From Succinimonas sp045124755 (GTDB lineage Bacteria; Pseudomonadota; Gammaproteobacteria; Enterobacterales; Succinivibrionaceae): DNA of 64,000 nt. Made by a program: the position numbers and the translations under genes. Below, piece by piece: positions 7,829-15,738 of the stretch (the stretch's first letter is position 1; each line of letters opens with the position of its first letter). Location: the NCBI RefSeq assembly GCF_045124755.1, contig NZ_JBGVMK010000112.1, one strand, 5' to 3'. Under the pieces are notes generated by a model that saw only the letters and a list, made by a program, of their open reading frames with translations, was not told where the DNA came from and did not search any database.

Positions 7829-9046
7829 ATGAAGCTTATTGAACGTAATCTTTATCTGGGAAGGCTTATCGAGGCAAAGGGCACACCTGACATAAAGGTT
7901 ATAACCGGGGTACGACGCTGCGGTAAATCAAAGCTTCTGGAATCATTCATATCATATGCACAGAAGAACGATCCGGAAGCAAATATCATTCATGTGAATT
8001 TCAGTCTCCCGGAATATGACCGTCTCCTGACATGCCGCGCTCTTTATGATTATATTTCCGACAAGTATCAGGAGGGAACGGCAAACTATGTGATGATTGA
8101 CGAAGTTCAGATGTGCAAGGATTTTGAAAAAGCGATTAACTGGCTGCATGCAGAGGAACGATACGATATCTATATTACTGGCTCAAACGCATTTTTGCTG
8201 AGTTCCGATCTGGCTACTTTGTTCACCGGACGGACTTTTGAGGTAAAGGTCTATCCGTTTTCATTCACCGAGTTTGTTAAATACTTTGAACTCGATAATG
8301 CTTACGACGCATTTGACAGATACATTATCGAGGGAGGCTTATCAGGCTCTTACCTGTATCGCAGGCAGGAAGCGAAGTACGACTATATTGCAGATATCTT
8401 TGATACGCTAATTGTCAGGGACATCAGGCAAAAATACAAAATCCGGAATGCTTCTCTGATGGATCAGATATCAGAATACCTGATGGATAACATTTCAAAT
8501 CTCTCATCCGCAAGAAACATTGCCGATACTCTCACCGGCAACAGGAATAATATCAATCACAGGACTGTGAGCGCTTATATGGAGTATCTCTGCCAAGCCT
8601 TCGCATTCTACAGAGTTCGCAGATATGACATCCGAGGAAAGAAATATCTGACCTCCAATAATAAGTATTACCTCAGTGATCATACGTTCCGTTATGCGAA
8701 GCTTGGCACGAGAAATATGGATTACGGCAGGGTGCTTGAGAATATTGTAGCGATAGAACTGATACGCCGGGGATATGAGGTTTATGCTGGCATGCTTTAT
8801 AAGAAGGAAATCGATTTTGTGGCCATGAAGCGCAGTGAGAAGCTGTATATCCAAGTCTCCGATAACATAACCGATGAAAAGACTTTGGAAAGAGAAACAA
8901 GTCCTCTGCTAAAAATAAGAGATGCCTATCCGAAGCTCATTCTTGCCAGAACCAGACACGGGATGACGGATTACGAAGGAATACAGATTATTGACGTTGC
9001 TGACTGGCTGCTCTCACGCAAAACCCCGGCAGCGGAGCAGCCATAG
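7829..9046 (+). CDS. AAA ATPase with DUF4143 C-terminal domain
   Basis: 405 aa. An N-terminal P-loop domain has Walker A GVRRCGKS at about residues 28-35, Walker B YVMIDEVQ near 90, and sensor motif ITGSNA near 118. The C-terminal DUF4143 part holds a reduced nuclease-like core (KKEIDFVAMK followed by YIQVSDN), with Q in place of the usual catalytic E-x-K pair. The family is abundant and multi-copy in gut bacteria and archaea; its function is not known. The start has AGGTGA 6-9 nt upstream. It is the only complete member of a three-copy repeat array, so homologous recombination between copies could delete or swap its promoter region. Confidence 0.9.
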   Translation: MKLIERNLYLGRLIEAKGTPDIKVITGVRRCGKSKLLESFISYAQKNDPEANIIHVNFSLPEYDRLLTCRALYDYISDKYQEGTANYVMIDEVQMCKDFEKAINWLHAEERYDIYITGSNAFLLSSDLATLFTGRTFEVKVYPFSFTEFVKYFELDNAYDAFDRYIIEGGLSGSYLYRRQEAKYDYIADIFDTLIVRDIRQKYKIRNASLMDQISEYLMDNISNLSSARNIADTLTGNRNNINHRTVSAYMEYLCQAFAFYRVRRYDIRGKKYLTSNNKYYLSDHTFRYAKLGTRNMDYGRVLENIVAIELIRRGYEVYAGMLYKKEIDFVAMKRSEKLYIQVSDNITDEKTLERETSPLLKIRDAYPKLILARTRHGMTDYEGIQIIDVADWLLSRKTPAAEQP

Positions 9047-9085
9047 AGCTCCGTTTTTGGCGAATCTGATGCTGTAATAATTTTC

Positions 9086-9114
9086 TTGTTAAATCCTGAC
9101 AACAATGCTAAAAT
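9086..9114 (+). promoter_or_regulatory. rplY promoter
   Basis: TTGTTA (9086-9091), 17-nt spacer, TAAAAT (9109-9114), giving a leader of roughly 70 nt. Confidence 0.6.
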
Positions 9115-9133
9115 CCGCACGTTTTTGATGGAT

Positions 9134-9153
9134 CTGCCCTGGTCGCAAGGCAG
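9134..9153 (+). promoter_or_regulatory. Small hairpin in rplY leader
   Basis: CTGCC / GGCAG stem with a 10-nt loop in the untranslated leader. In E. coli, L25 represses its own mRNA through a leader structure; whether this hairpin does the same is an inference. Confidence 0.25.
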
Positions 9154-9192
9154 CTTCCTTTTCTTTAGTGTATTTTTTTGAGAGTAATCAAA

Positions 9193-9486
9193 ATGGCAGA
9201 AACTAACAAGTTTACCGCTGAGGTTCGTAATGTATTCGGGAAGGGTGCGAGCCGCCGCCTTCGTCGTGCGAACCGTTTGCCGGCTATTATTTACGGCGGA
9301 AATGAAGCTCCTGTAAGCATCAGCCTCGAGTATATCCCTGTATTTACCGCTCAGCAGAGCCCGGCTTTTTATGCTGACCCTATCGTTCTTACCATTGACG
9401 GCAAGGAAGTAACCGTTAAGCCGGTTGCCATTCAGCGTCATCCGGTAAACGGCGCTCTGATCCACATCGATTTCATGCGCGCTTAA
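9193..9486 (+). CDS. rplY: 50S ribosomal protein bL25
   Basis: 97 aa, the short single-domain form that binds 5S rRNA loop E, typical of gammaproteobacteria (E. coli 94 aa), without the CTC extension. The sequence VRNVFGKGASRRLRR near the start is diagnostic. The ATG at 9193 (MAETNKF) fits the family; an in-frame TTG 15 nt upstream adds five residues with no support. It has its own promoter and terminator, so it is a monocistronic unit. Confidence 0.95.
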   Translation: MAETNKFTAEVRNVFGKGASRRLRRANRLPAIIYGGNEAPVSISLEYIPVFTAQQSPAFYADPIVLTIDGKEVTVKPVAIQRHPVNGALIHIDFMRA

Positions 9487-9522
9487 CGGACAGACTCCGT
9501 TTCAGTTTATGACTTTATGACA

Positions 9523-9550
9523 AAGGCACTCTCAAGAAGGGTGCCTTTTC
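9523..9550 (+). terminator. rplY terminator
   Basis: AAGGCACTCT, 5-nt loop, AGGGTGCCTT, then a T-run. Confidence 0.8.
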
Positions 9551-9566
9551 CGTATCAGGGGGGATT

Positions 9567-10418
9567 ATGACCATCACTATCGGAAGAATGAATAACCTCC
9601 GGCTTGTCAGAACCGACGATAAGGGCGGTTTTTTCGATGCCGATGGCTACGGGGAGGTGTTTCTTCCCAGATCTCAGATTCCTGAGGATCTGAAGCCGGA
9701 TGGCAGTCTCAGTGTTTTCTGCTACATAGATGACGGGCGGCTGACCATTACCGCTAAAAAACCCCGGGTGCTTCTGGGAGAACTGGGACGCCTTTTGGTG
9801 CGGGATGTTACCCCGGGAGCAGCCTATATGGAATGGGGAATTCGCAAGGATCTCATGGTGCCCTTCAGAGAACAGAATCCGGAATTCCAGCTGGGGGAGT
9901 ACTATGTGGTTTATGTGGATATCGATAATGAAGGACGGCTTTTCGGGACCAGCAAGTTCAATCGCTATTTCACGGACTATCTCCCCGAGGATGCGGATCT
10001 CAAGGCGGGAGACCGGGTAACTCTGATGCCGGTGGCCAAAACCCCTCTGGGCATCCGGATGGTGGTGAACAACAGCTATTTCGGCATGCTTCCGGCTCAT
10101 CTGGCGGCCCATAACGATGTCCATTACGGCATCAAGATGAAGGGCTTTATTCAGTCCGTGCGGCCGGATCGGAAGATAAACCTGTCCCTGTATCAGGGCG
10201 GCCAGGAGGGGGTCATAAGCGCCGGCGGCTTTATCCTGACAAAGCTCCGGGAGGCGGGGGGACATCTGCCGTACTGCGACAAATCAGATCCCCGGGATAT
10301 TGAAAGGGAGCTGGGCATGAGCAAGGGCAAGTTCAAGAAGGTGATCGGCTCCCTCTACAAAAACAAGCAGATTCTCTTGGATGATAATGGCATCACTCTG
10401 ATCCCGGAGAACTCCTGA
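9567..10418 (+). CDS. cvfB: CvfB/YitL-family S1 RNA-binding protein
   Basis: 283 aa, the usual length of the CvfB (YitL) family: S1-like beta-barrels followed by a C-terminal winged helix. The signature GEVFLPRSQIP near residue 28, the second barrel with YYVVYVDIDN, and the helical tail ELGMSKGKFKKVIGSLYK are all present. In Staphylococcus CvfB binds RNA and affects virulence gene expression; in gammaproteobacteria the role is untested. The ribosome-binding site is AGGGGGG 3 nt before the ATG. It lies 80 bp after rplY and has its own terminator. Confidence 0.88.
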   Translation: MTITIGRMNNLRLVRTDDKGGFFDADGYGEVFLPRSQIPEDLKPDGSLSVFCYIDDGRLTITAKKPRVLLGELGRLLVRDVTPGAAYMEWGIRKDLMVPFREQNPEFQLGEYYVVYVDIDNEGRLFGTSKFNRYFTDYLPEDADLKAGDRVTLMPVAKTPLGIRMVVNNSYFGMLPAHLAAHNDVHYGIKMKGFIQSVRPDRKINLSLYQGGQEGVISAGGFILTKLREAGGHLPYCDKSDPRDIERELGMSKGKFKKVIGSLYKNKQILLDDNGITLIPENS

Positions 10419-10444
10419 TCGAATCCACGGGAGAGACAGAAAGA

Positions 10445-10490
10445 GCCCCAGAATCCCCCTCATGGTGAGACGGATTCCGGGGCATTTTTT
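10445..10490. terminator. Shared terminator between cvfB and the convergent gene
   Basis: GCCCC-A-GAATCC / GGATTC-C-GGGGC stem with 14-nt loop followed by ATTTTTT on the + strand; convergent genes end on both sides. Confidence 0.75.
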
Positions 10491-10518
10491 GTCAGGAACA
10501 GGAAATTTCAGGATCGGA

Positions 10519-11457
10519 TCAGGAGAAGATTTCCCGGGCGAAGATCTCAAAAAGCAGGGTCTGCCCTTTATTGTACATATCTCCGAGATCGTCCGGGGCG
10601 TTTTCCGGCACCGGATCTCCGGGCAGCCGTACTTTGCGCCAGCCCAGATCCGGGTGCCCGATATGCATTTCTCCGTTGTCCAAAAGGGCGTAAAGAAGGG
10701 TATCCACGCATATCATGTCGACGATTTTGTTGGGCCAGGGGAAGTCTTCGGAGCTGCCCTTCTTGAAAGGATATAGCGTGCCGGTGACCGGCAGTCTGGT
10801 GAGCACGATGATCTTGCCCCAGTTCAGGAGCATGGCGGGAGAATTGTTGAAGTTCACCAGCCCCTTGACCTTCTTCAGAGGGCAGGACACGGTATGCTTC
10901 TTTATTCCGCTCTCTTCGTTATAAACATAGAGAATGGGCACGCTCTGAGACTTGGCGGAAATAAACATGAGATAATCCCGGTAGCCGATGATTTTATCCG
11001 CTGCCACCGGATTAATGGCTCCCTTGAAGACAAAGCTGAGATCCGGAGAAATGGCATAGCATCTGATGCGGTTATCCGTGAGCAGAAACAGGGTCTGCAT
11101 ATCTCCGAGGGTGGTTTCCGGGGTCTCCGGCGTGATCTTGTCGTAGTGGTGCTGTTCATCGCAGTAGCGCTTCATGGCCGCCAGGGCTTTTACCGGCGCA
11201 TCCAGCTCCAGCTGCTGCCAGGACTGTCCCTGATCAAAGGAATACCACACCTGACCGTTCTCCAGCAGCGCAAATGCAGCCGGACCGTGAATTTTCAGGA
11301 TCTCTCCGGTATAGTCGACGGAAACCACCGGGGCGTCAAATTCCCGTACCGGAGTCCATTCTTTAGCTCCGTGCCGGCGGGAATAAATGCAGTTTCCCCG
11401 GCAAAACCAGAGAATATCTGACATGCTGCTGTCAATAAAGTGCGTAAAAATAGACAT
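10519..11457 (-). CDS. Unknown protein with an Asp-box (BNR) repeat
   Basis: 312 aa, not recognised. The sequence is beta-rich with repeated short strands, and VWYSFDQGQSWQQL at about residue 71 is a typical Asp-box (S-x-D-x-G-x-x-W), which occurs in beta-propellers. No signal peptide or membrane segment is visible, so a cytoplasmic propeller-like fold is likely. The ribosome-binding site is weak; a second Met 11 residues in (MSDILW) is a possible alternative start. It converges on cvfB and shares a terminator region. A sensor or scaffold role would be a guess. Confidence 0.6.
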   Translation of the reverse strand: MSIFTHFIDSSMSDILWFCRGNCIYSRRHGAKEWTPVREFDAPVVSVDYTGEILKIHGPAAFALLENGQVWYSFDQGQSWQQLELDAPVKALAAMKRYCDEQHHYDKITPETPETTLGDMQTLFLLTDNRIRCYAISPDLSFVFKGAINPVAADKIIGYRDYLMFISAKSQSVPILYVYNEESGIKKHTVSCPLKKVKGLVNFNNSPAMLLNWGKIIVLTRLPVTGTLYPFKKGSSEDFPWPNKIVDMICVDTLLYALLDNGEMHIGHPDLGWRKVRLPGDPVPENAPDDLGDMYNKGQTLLFEIFAREIFS

Positions 11458-11885
11458 AGTGATTCGCTGTTTTAATGTATGGCGTGCGTTACAGTGAGTA
11501 ATTGATTCTCTGTCATTATATCCGTCTTAGGCGGGAAGTTCCGGTTTTTTGCGTGCTTAATGGCGCTGAATATGCGGTATCATGCAGAATTGCCCGGAAA
11601 CTGTTATTTCTTCGTATGTTTCCCATTATCCTCAGGGCATTTTCCTGTCCTTTCACTGACACTATCCCTGACCTCTGTTACGAATCATGCTTCCCGGAAA
11701 ATTCCGAAAACGCCGTCCCGGAGCCGGGTTTTCAGGAAAAAACCGGAATATTCCTGGCAAGGGGCAGATTTTTTTCTCTTTGGCCGCGAAAGAGGGGAGG
11801 TTTTTCCCCGGAGCTGTGATAAATGTGTAGAATAATGTGCCGGAGATCACATGATTAGACAGACCGGCCCCGGGGAGAGAATCAC
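11458..11885. other. Intergenic region, no gene recognised
   Basis: About 430 bp between divergently oriented genes. Two overlapping open frames here have no ribosome-binding site and proline/serine/arginine-rich translations typical of chance frames. A TAGAAT at 11828-11833 is a possible -10 for the downstream transporter. Confidence 0.5.
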
Positions 11886-13073
11886 ATGACCAGTCAGAGC
11901 AAATATATCTTCATGCTGCTTACCTTTCTCACGGGATGCGCCCCGGGAACCTATCTCCCGCTTCTCAGTCTTTTTCTGACGGAAAGGCTTCATGCCGCAC
12001 CCTTCGAGGTGGGACTTTATTTTACGGCTCAGGCGGTTTTGGGGATTGTGATTTCCCAGCTCCTGGCCCGGTTTTCCGACGGGCGGCTCTCCCGGGTGCG
12101 GCTGGTGCAGACCGGGGCGTTTTTCGGGCTTCTGGCCGCTCTCGCGCTGGTTTTTGTCCGGGATTACTGGATTCTGCTCTGCACTGCTCCCGTATGCATG
12201 AGCGTGTCCTTTGTCTGCACCCCGCAGATCTTCGCCGCCGGAAGAGAGTACGGCATAAGCCGCTACGGGGACGCGGTAATGTTTACCTCGGTGATGCGGA
12301 CATTCTTTTCTCTGGCCTGGGTGGTGGCTCCGGTGCTCTCCTACTGGCTGGCCACGTCCTTCGGGTATGAATATGTCTTTGCCGGAACCGCAGGTATCTT
12401 TCTCACCACCATCACCATGGCGGGACTCTTTCTTCCTGACACCAAGGACGAGGCCCTGAAAAACGGCGCCGCTGCGGGAGTCTCCGTTTTTAACCGGGAT
12501 ACCCTGATTCTGTTTCTGTCAGTCACCGCCATGTGGCTGACCAACAATCTTTACATTATCAGCATGCCGGTATACGTGAAGAACGAACTCATGCTGAATC
12601 CCTATCTCCCGTCCTACATGATGGCCGTCGCCGCTTTTCTGGAGATCCCGGTGATGCTGATTTCCGGCCGGGTGGCCCGGAGCTTCGGCATTAAAAGGCT
12701 CATGTATCTTTCCGGACTGGCCGGCACTCTCTTTTACGGCTCTCTTCTGGCGCTTCCCTCTGATTCGGAGCTCGGCTTCATTCTGGCGCAGGTTTTCAAT
12801 GCCGTGTACATCGGCATCCTGGCGGGCATGGGGATGATCTATTTTCAGGAGCTCCTGCCCCGGGTGCCCGGACAGGCCACCACGCTTTTCAACAACTGCG
12901 CCGCCACGGGAGCGATTCTGGCGGGTCCGGCGCTGTCAGTCGCGGCGGGAATTACCGGCCACTACGGTTCCGCCTTCGGCATTCTGATGTTCCTGACGGC
13001 GCTGGCCGCCATCCTGCTCATCTTTGTGCGGGACCCCTCCCGTCCGGAGACCCGGTCTGAGAACAATCAGTAA
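11886..13073 (+). CDS. setB: MFS sugar efflux transporter, SetA/SetB family
   Basis: 395 aa, twelve predicted membrane helices. The first helix FLTGCAPGTYLPLLSLFL, the loop ARFSDGRLSR, the central VMFTSVMRTFFSLAW and the late helix FNAVYIGILAGMGMIYFQ with LLP after it match E. coli SetB/SetA closely. These proteins export sugars and sugar analogues with protons. The ribosome-binding site is GGGGAGAG upstream of the ATG. It is monocistronic. The substrate cannot be inferred from neighbours. The symbol is given by family resemblance; setA would be equally defensible. Confidence 0.8.
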   Translation: MTSQSKYIFMLLTFLTGCAPGTYLPLLSLFLTERLHAAPFEVGLYFTAQAVLGIVISQLLARFSDGRLSRVRLVQTGAFFGLLAALALVFVRDYWILLCTAPVCMSVSFVCTPQIFAAGREYGISRYGDAVMFTSVMRTFFSLAWVVAPVLSYWLATSFGYEYVFAGTAGIFLTTITMAGLFLPDTKDEALKNGAAAGVSVFNRDTLILFLSVTAMWLTNNLYIISMPVYVKNELMLNPYLPSYMMAVAAFLEIPVMLISGRVARSFGIKRLMYLSGLAGTLFYGSLLALPSDSELGFILAQVFNAVYIGILAGMGMIYFQELLPRVPGQATTLFNNCAATGAILAGPALSVAAGITGHYGSAFGILMFLTALAAILLIFVRDPSRPETRSENNQ

Positions 13074-13092
13074 AAAAAGCAGAAAAAAGAGC

Positions 13093-13140
13093 AAAAAGTG
13101 TAACCTCGGTCACCTTCTTCCGTTATCCCGGCAGTTAACT
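13093..13140 (+). repeat. Conserved 5' block of the first 89-aa gene
   Basis: About 48 bp identical to 13665-13712. It contains a GTTATC...GTTAAC inverted element and GGTCACC. Its strict conservation suggests a shared promoter or regulator site; no standard -10/-35 pair is evident. Confidence 0.5.
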
Positions 13141-13196
13141 GAAGCGCCTTATGAAAGACGCAAAACCCCCAGAGAACAGAAGAAGGATAACAGAAG

Positions 13197-13466
13197 ATGA
13201 ACATGCTGATGACCGCTGAAAAAACTCCCGCCATGGATCCCGAAATTCAGGAAATGCTTTTTGCCGCCAATGACAGAAGCATCCGCGACATGATAGAAAG
13301 AGATAACGGCCTCTTAACCTTTGGTCAGCAGGATGAACACTTTGAAAGAACCCGGAAATGGCTGGAAAGAAACAAGATTTCCTATGTGAATCTGGGCTCC
13401 CGCATCCTCTATAACACCTGGGTGCAGGCTCTGGAGGTCAGGCTCCCGCTCCCGGCCGCCGCCTGA
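13197..13466 (+). CDS. Unknown 89-aa protein, tandem paralogue 1
   Basis: Not recognised. It is a small soluble protein beginning MNMLMTAEKTPAMDPEIQEM, with FGQQDEHFERTRKWLERN in the middle, a segment NLGSRILYNTWVQALEV, and a short LPLPAAA end. AAGGAT lies 9 nt upstream of the ATG. It has its own upstream block and its own terminator, and a nearly identical sister gene lies 290 bp downstream. The pair probably arose by duplication of the whole transcription unit. No membrane segment or signal is seen; it could be a small regulator or adaptor. Confidence 0.75.
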   Translation: MNMLMTAEKTPAMDPEIQEMLFAANDRSIRDMIERDNGLLTFGQQDEHFERTRKWLERNKISYVNLGSRILYNTWVQALEVRLPLPAAA

Positions 13467-13500
13467 TGAAATGAACATGTAAAACCTGAAATATGCCCGG

Positions 13501-13536
13501 ATCCGGATCTTCCTCAGGGGAGGATCCGGATTCCTT
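13501..13536 (+). terminator. Terminator of first 89-aa gene
   Basis: 13-bp stem ATCCGGATCTTCC / GGAGGATCCGGAT with 5-nt loop and a T-rich tail. Confidence 0.75.
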
Positions 13537-13664
13537 TATCCGGGGCAGGACTCCGGATTTACTCTTAGGAGCCATGCCCTCCGGCCGGTTCCCCCAATTC
13601 TCATTCCTTATTCCCGAAATCCCTGTTCCTTAGTTCTCCGCACCGGAAAAACCAAAAAACCGGC

Positions 13665-13712
13665 AAAAAAGTGTAACCTCGGTCACCTTCTTCCGTTATC
13701 CCGGCAGTTAAC
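13665..13712 (+). repeat. Conserved 5' block of the second 89-aa gene
   Basis: Direct repeat of 13093-13140; the distance to the start codon differs between the copies (about 57 and 45 nt). Confidence 0.5.
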
Positions 13713-13757
13713 AAGAGCGTGTAACAAAACGCATCACAAACCGCAGGAGAAAAAAAG

Positions 13758-14027
13758 ATGAACATGCTGATGACCGCTGAAAGAACCCCCGCCATGAATC
13801 CCGAAATTCAGGAAATGCTTTTTGCCGCCAACGACAAAAGCTTTCGGGAGATGATAGAAAGAGATAACGGCCTTGTAACCTTCGGGCAGCAGGATGAACG
13901 CTTTCAGAAGATGCAGAGATGGCTGGAAAGAAATCACATTTCCTATGTGAATCTGGGCTCCCGGATGCTCTATAACACCTGGGTGCAGGCCCTGGAGGTA
14001 AAGCTCCCGCTGCCGGCTGCCGCCTGA
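13758..14027 (+). CDS. Unknown 89-aa protein, tandem paralogue 2
   Basis: Same length as the gene at 13197, with roughly 80% identical residues. Conserved parts include EIQEMLFAAND, IERDNGL, TFGQQDE, ISYVNLGSR and LYNTWVQALEV. Differences are mostly conservative, which suggests that both copies are under selection. GCAGGAGA precedes the ATG by about 8 nt. Its own terminator follows at 14060. Function unknown. Confidence 0.75.
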   Translation: MNMLMTAERTPAMNPEIQEMLFAANDKSFREMIERDNGLVTFGQQDERFQKMQRWLERNHISYVNLGSRMLYNTWVQALEVKLPLPAAA

Positions 14028-14059
14028 TAAGAAGAAAAAAGGACAGCAAACATTTCGGG

Positions 14060-14100
14060 ATCCGGGTCTTTCCGCAGGGAATGGCCCGGATTTCTTTTCC
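14060..14100 (+). terminator. Terminator of second 89-aa gene
   Basis: ATCCGGG...CCCGGAT stem followed by TTCTTTTCC; analogous to the terminator at 13501 but diverged in sequence. Confidence 0.7.
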
Positions 14101-14254
14101 GGAGCCAGGAAATCAGTTCGAAATCCCGGAATTTTAAGACCGAGTCTCCCGGAAAAGAGGCGAGAGCTTATCCGTAAAGGCCTTACTCAGTCAGCAAAGA
14201 GAGGAACCCGCAGGGGAAATCCCGGTTTTTACCCGGTGTTTGCAAAATTTGTCC

Positions 14255-14284
14255 TTGACTTTTTCGCATTCATTTATGTAATTT
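14255..14284 (+). promoter_or_regulatory. Candidate sohB-topA promoter
   Basis: TTGACT at 14255-14260 with a TATGTAATTT stretch 14-18 nt downstream; the start codon is about 45 nt further. Confidence 0.45.
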
Positions 14285-14327
14285 AGCACACTGAAAATTT
14301 TTCACTAACCGCTCCCTGTTAACTTTT

Positions 14328-15725
14328 ATGAATACATTGTTAGAACTGTTTGTGTTTTCAGCCAAATTCATTATCGGGTTTGGCGTGCTGTTCGTGTTTG
14401 CCGCGCTCCTGATCCTGCTTATCTTCAAGCTGTCCAAGTCGGTTTCTCATTTGAAGCTTTCCGATTTTGACAAGGATGACGGCAAACTGACGCTTTCTCT
14501 GGTGAATATCACCGAAAAATACAAGGAGCGGAATGAGCAGTTCAGCAGCTTTGTCATGTCGGCATTCGAGGATGACAGCGAGCTTTCCGAGAAGCTTTCC
14601 AAAAAGGCCCGGCAGTATTCCCCGGACGAAGACAAGCCCTCCGTGAAGGAAAGATACGAGAAGATTGTGAAGGAAATCGAGGAAAAGGTGGACGCGGAGC
14701 TGAAGGCTGAGGAAGGCGCTGATAAAACCGCCGCCGGAGCAGCCTCTGACAAGCCTTCTTCTGATACAGCAGCCCCTGACGCTGCTCCGGACACTTCTTT
14801 ACCCTCCGCGGATTCGGAACCGGACAAGTCCCTGTCCGCGGGGATTCAGGTATCCCGCGCTCAGGACAGCGTTAATGATGCCAAAGACGCCGGCGAGAGC
14901 AGCAGAAAAAAGACTCTCATGGCGGAAAAGCTGCAGGATGCCGCCGCCTTTCACAAGAAATGCCTCTATGTGGTGGATTTCAATGGTTCTGTTGATGCCT
15001 CCGAGGTCAAGACTCTCCGGGAGGCTGTTAATTTAATTATCGCCACTGCCGAAAGCAGCGACGAGGTGCTTATCAGGCTGGAATCCCCCGGAGGAACGGT
15101 GAACGGCTACGGCCTCTGCGCCTCAGAGCTGGAGCGCATTAAGGCCAAGAAGATTCATCTAACGGTGGCGGTGGATCAGATAGCAGCCTCCGGCGGCTAC
15201 CTCATGGGCAGCGTTGCTGACAGGATCATCGCCGCTCCCTTTGCTTATCTTGGTTCCATCGGCGTGGTGGTGGAATTCCCCAACTTTAATAAGGTGCTCA
15301 AGAAGTACGATGTGGATTACGAGCAGCTTACCGTTGGCGAATACAAGCGCACCATCAGCACCTGGGGAGAGAACACCGAGGAGGCCCGGGAGCATGTGAA
15401 GGAGCAGATGACCTTGATTCAGAAAGCCTTCAAGCAGCATGTCAAGAAATACCGTCCCAATATTGATATTGATAAAATTGCCAACGGTGATCACTGGCTG
15501 GCTCAGGATGCTCTGGCTCTGGGACTGGTGGACGAGATAAAAACCTCCGATGAATATATTATGGAAAAGCTTGCGGAGATGGATGTGGTGGTGAAGGTGG
15601 CCTTCCTGGAGAAGAAGCCCCGCACCCTGAAGGATCTCATCGGCGGCGGCATTCTTTTGCGGATGCTGCGGAGAATGGTCTCCGGCAGGCTGAATCAGCT
15701 ATTAATTAAGGATAACTCCAACTGA
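14328..15725 (+). CDS. sohB: SohB-type inner-membrane serine protease with long linker
   Basis: 465 aa, S49 peptidase family. An N-terminal membrane anchor (residues 9-35) is followed by the SohB N-domain, a charged helix, an unusual low-complexity stretch rich in A, S, D, P and E (about 125-185), then the protease domain. The catalytic pair is S288 (AASGGYLM) and K340 (TVGEYKRT). E. coli SohB is 349 aa, so the linker accounts for the extra length. The active site faces the periplasm in relatives. It lies 13 bp before topA and is probably cotranscribed with it. Confidence 0.9.
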   Translation: MNTLLELFVFSAKFIIGFGVLFVFAALLILLIFKLSKSVSHLKLSDFDKDDGKLTLSLVNITEKYKERNEQFSSFVMSAFEDDSELSEKLSKKARQYSPDEDKPSVKERYEKIVKEIEEKVDAELKAEEGADKTAAGAASDKPSSDTAAPDAAPDTSLPSADSEPDKSLSAGIQVSRAQDSVNDAKDAGESSRKKTLMAEKLQDAAAFHKKCLYVVDFNGSVDASEVKTLREAVNLIIATAESSDEVLIRLESPGGTVNGYGLCASELERIKAKKIHLTVAVDQIAASGGYLMGSVADRIIAAPFAYLGSIGVVVEFPNFNKVLKKYDVDYEQLTVGEYKRTISTWGENTEEAREHVKEQMTLIQKAFKQHVKKYRPNIDIDKIANGDHWLAQDALALGLVDEIKTSDEYIMEKLAEMDVVVKVAFLEKKPRTLKDLIGGGILLRMLRRMVSGRLNQLLIKDNSN

Positions 15726-15738
15726 GGCTTATAAAAAT

